From contig CAINWC010000283.1 of NCBI GenBank assembly GCA_903854305.1, positions 1 to 9,282 of the forward strand: 9,282 nt of DNA, given 5' to 3'. This DNA comes from an uncultured Pseudomonadota bacterium (GTDB taxonomy: Bacteria > Pseudomonadota > Gammaproteobacteria > Burkholderiales > Methylophilaceae). The notes beneath the pieces were generated by a model. The model was not told the DNA's origin. It saw only the letters and a program-made list of their open reading frames with translations, and did no database searches. The position numbers and the translations under genes were made by a program. Shown here in pieces: positions 7,657 to 9,282 of this stretch. Numbering within the stretch: the stretch's first letter is position 1; every line of letters starts with the position of its first letter.

Positions 7657-7722
7657 TATTGTGTTAAATTTTTGCTCGTTTAAGCGCTAGCTAAATAAAG
7701 ATTAGGTGAGCGTAAGTTAAAT

Positions 7723-8562
7723 TTAGGCTAAATCAGACGCTTCTGACAGCACTTTTACTATAATGCTGTGTAAGCGGCGGCTATCAGCGCGTAACACTTT
7801 GATGTGTAGACCATTGAACGTGATTTCATCATTACGTTTTGGTAGATGGCCAAATTGATGCACGACAAGCCCACCTATGGTTGAAAACTCTTCGTCACTT
7901 AGTGAAGTGCCGATGATTTCGTTGAAATCTTCAATTTCCGTGAGTGCTTTAACACGATACTGACCATCGGCATTTTGAATAATATTGTCTTCATCTTCGT
8001 CGTAATCGTATTCATCTTCAATATCGCCGACAATTTGCTCTAGCACGTCTTCAATCGTCACCATGCCAGCCACGCCGCCATATTCATCAACCACGATGGC
8101 AATGTGATTGCGATTGCTACGAAACTCTTTGAGTAATATATTTAAGCGTTTAGATTCTGGGATAAACACCGCTGGGCGCAACATGTCGCGCACTTCAAAG
8201 TCTTCGCCTGCGTAGTAACGCAATAAGTCTTTGGCCAGCAATACACCTATCACATCATTTTTATTGTCTTCAATGACAGGAAAGCGCGAGTGTGCGGTTT
8301 CGATGACATGCGGGATGAAAGTTTCTGGCGGGTGGGTGATGTCGATGACATCCATTTGGGAGCGCGGAATCATGATGTCCCGCACTTGCATCTCGCTTAC
8401 TTGCAGCACGCCTTCTATCATGGCGAGCGAATCTGCATCCATTAAGCTATTTTCATAGGCGCCGTGTAGGAGTTCTACAAGTTGCTCGCGATCTTCAGGC
8501 TCGCGTAATAAAAAATGACTTAAGCGTTCTAATAAACTGGGTTTTTCCGAGTCGACAGCCAT
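7723..8562 (-). CDS. corC: CorC/HlyC-family CBS-domain protein (magnesium/cobalt efflux-associated)
   Basis: This 279-residue protein has no membrane segment, so it is the cytosolic short form. The order is an N-terminal helical part (1-55), a CBS pair (about 60-175) and a C-terminal CorC_HlyC (FAD-PCMH-like) domain (about 200-275). Landmarks are [15 protein letters not shown] (60-74) opening the first CBS motif, [20 protein letters not shown] (157-176) and the [10 protein letters not shown] stretch, which leads into a very acidic linker (residues 182-193). The family has been linked to Mg/Co resistance and, in recent work on related proteins, to magnesium export; the exact role of the short form is unsettled. 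An AGGA ribosome binding site overlaps the ybeY stop codon (TAGGA) and lies 6 nt before the ATG, so corC is co-transcribed and probably coupled with ybeY. A terminator lies 66 nt beyond the stop. Confidence 0.94.
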   Translation of the reverse strand: MAVDSEKPSLLERLSHFLLREPEDREQLVELLHGAYENSLMDADSLAMIEGVLQVSEMQVRDIMIPRSQMDVIDITHPPETFIPHVIETAHSRFPVIEDNKNDVIGVLLAKDLLRYYAGEDFEVRDMLRPAVFIPESKRLNILLKEFRSNRNHIAIVVDEYGGVAGMVTIEDVLEQIVGDIEDEYDYDEDEDNIIQNADGQYRVKALTEIEDFNEIIGTSLSDEEFSTIGGLVVHQFGHLPKRNDEITFNGLHIKVLRADSRRLHSIIVKVLSEASDLA

Positions 8563-8570
8563 CAGGCGTC

Positions 8571-9008
8571 CTATGTAATGAGATAAGGGTCAGCATACCC
8601 TAATTTGCTTACAATTGCAGTCTCTAAACTTTCCATCAGCGCCGCTTGTGCTTCAATATCGTGATCATAACCATGCAAATGTAAGATGCCGTGCACGGTT
8701 AAATGTGCATAATGCGCTTCAAGAGGCTTATTTTGCGCGATGGCTTCAGCCGCTACCACAGGCGCACAAATGACAATATCGCCTATTAAATACGGTTCTT
8801 CAGTCAGCGGAAAGGTCAGTACATTCGTTGCATAATCTTTACCGCGATACGTTTTGTTTAGCTCGCGTCCTTCAGTTTCATCCACAATCCGAATAGTCAC
8901 TTCGGTATCAACCCGAAGGGCAGCTTTTGCCCACTGGCGAAATTGTGCTCGTGTGGGTAAGAGGGTTTGAGTGGAGGCATATTGTGTAGAGATACTTAGT
9001 TTTGGCAT
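8571..9008 (-). CDS. ybeY: Endoribonuclease YbeY (16S rRNA 3'-end maturation)
   Basis: This 145-residue zinc-dependent endoribonuclease takes part in maturing the 16S rRNA 3' end and in 70S ribosome quality control. The family signature is complete: HGILHLHGYDH at 106-116, with His106, His110 and His116 as metal ligands. The RGKDYATNVLTFP segment (55-67) matches the conserved arginine-containing motif near the catalytic pocket, and GDIVIC (76-81) is the following conserved beta strand. Length is normal for the short form. The stop codon is 8 nt from the corC start and overlaps its ribosome binding site. The ATG at 9008-9006 has no Shine-Dalgarno, and it lies inside one arm of a 10-bp inverted repeat whose other arm is upstream at 9101-9110. 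The common upstream partner phoH is not adjacent; a membrane-protein gene on the same strand lies 124 nt away. Confidence 0.97.
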   Translation of the reverse strand: MPKLSISTQYASTQTLLPTRAQFRQWAKAALRVDTEVTIRIVDETEGRELNKTYRGKDYATNVLTFPLTEEPYLIGDIVICAPVVAAEAIAQNKPLEAHYAHLTVHGILHLHGYDHDIEAQAALMESLETAIVSKLGYADPYLIT

Positions 9009-9110
9009 GATGTGTGGCTTAATGCGTAAAATTGTCTTCTAAAAGTGTAATGGGCTTTGCCGTTGTCATCATAATGCGCTGAGTGTAACAAATTTAAAAG
9101 ACACATCATG
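9006..9110 (-). promoter_or_regulatory. Long-range 10-bp inverted repeat that includes the ybeY start codon
   Basis: CATGATGTGT (9006-9015) and ACACATCATG (9101-9110) are exact reverse complements, separated by 85 nt. On the minus-strand transcript the downstream arm contains the ybeY AUG. If the message begins upstream of 9110, for example by read-through from the membrane-protein gene, the arms could pair and hide the start codon. The region between them holds a 17-codon open frame starting ATGATG (9072-9019) that ends 10 nt before ybeY. Pairing and regulation are inferred from sequence only, and a 10-bp match in a stretch this long could arise by chance. Confidence 0.3.
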
Positions 9111-9132
9111 TAAACAAATCGGCGCGGACTGT

Positions 9133-9282
9133 TTATTTTGACTGTGTAGGACAATCCACATAAGGGTAGCGCACGTGTCCGTAACGAATGACCAAAATTG
9201 CAATAGCAATCAGGAATATTGAGCCAGAAAGCGCAAACATACGAAACGCGTCAATCTCTGCAACGTCTAATACTAAGTAACG
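9133..9282 (-). CDS. C-terminal end of an unidentified membrane protein (truncated by window edge)
   Basis: The minus strand is open from the window edge for 49 codons to a TAA at 9135-9133. The peptide begins RYLVLDVAEIDAFRMF, has one clear transmembrane helix (about residues 16-32, ALSGSIFLIAIAILVI) and ends in a short basic/aromatic tail, RYGHVRYPYVDCPTQSK. The pattern of a 'D-x-AEIDA-x-R' segment just before the last helix is reminiscent of the C-terminus of large DUF2339-type multi-helix membrane proteins, but 49 residues are too few to name a family with confidence. It lies on the same strand as ybeY, 124 nt upstream, with no clear intrinsic terminator between, so read-through into ybeY is possible. 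It is clearly not PhoH, which is soluble and often precedes ybeY. Confidence 0.6.
   Translation of the reverse strand, partial: RYLVLDVAEIDAFRMFALSGSIFLIAIAILVIRYGHVRYPYVDCPTQSK

Noticed and set aside
9111..9135. Short inverted repeat TAAACA ... TGTTTA around the stop of the right-edge gene
   Set aside because: The arms are only 6 bp and AT-rich, with a 13-nt loop and no T-tract on the minus strand, so it does not make a terminator for that gene. Chance is likely.
1..9282. tRNA or rRNA genes, CRISPR arrays, insertion sequences, prophage or defence genes
   Set aside because: No cloverleaf-like sequence, regularly spaced repeat, transposase motif or defence-type domain was seen on either strand. 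The coding density is explained by housekeeping genes.

Overview
The window looks like chromosomal housekeeping DNA from a Gram-negative betaproteobacterium. GC content is moderate (mid-40s percent by eye). Protein style and gene order (ybeY-corC ... lnt-glyQ-glyS-gmhB-plsC) point to the Nitrosomonadales, and Methylophilaceae (Methylotenera/Methylophilus-like) is my best guess. This is inferred from gene content and order, without a database search. Every gene is on the minus strand except mscL. I see no tRNA or rRNA gene, CRISPR array, insertion sequence or phage gene.

Layout from right to left, in the direction of most transcription. At the right edge is the C-terminal end of an unidentified membrane protein (9133-9282). 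A 124-nt gap follows, containing a long-range inverted repeat that includes the ybeY start codon. Then come ybeY (16S rRNA 3'-end processing endonuclease) and corC (CBS-domain CorC/HlyC protein), 8 nt apart. The next block is a self-contained cassette on the opposite strand: mscL (large-conductance mechanosensitive channel) with its own sigma70-like promoter, a 5'-UTR hairpin and a terminator that can work in both directions. Left of it lnt has its own candidate promoter and starts a compact run: lnt, glyQ, glyS (ATGA overlap with glyQ), gmhB, plsC and a YgjP/DUF45-type zinc metallopeptidase. At the left edge is the N-terminal part of a DUF805 membrane protein with its own ribosome binding site.

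Functionally the window combines cell-envelope building with translation. Lnt finishes lipoprotein acylation using phospholipid. PlsC makes phosphatidic acid, the phospholipid precursor. GmhB makes a heptose precursor for the LPS core, and MscL protects the membrane from hypo-osmotic shock. GlyQS charges tRNA-Gly and YbeY matures ribosomes. In many proteobacteria ybeY, corC and lnt are one continuous cluster, usually preceded by phoH. Here mscL is wedged in antiparallel between corC and lnt, and phoH is not directly upstream of ybeY.

I found no clearly novel multi-gene system. The observations most worth checking are the mscL wedge with its apparent re-wiring (bidirectional terminator plus a predicted nearly leaderless lnt promoter), the 10-bp inverted repeat pairing with the ybeY start codon around a 17-codon leader ORF, the mscL 5'-UTR hairpin, and the HX4E (not HX4D) active-site motif in PlsC.
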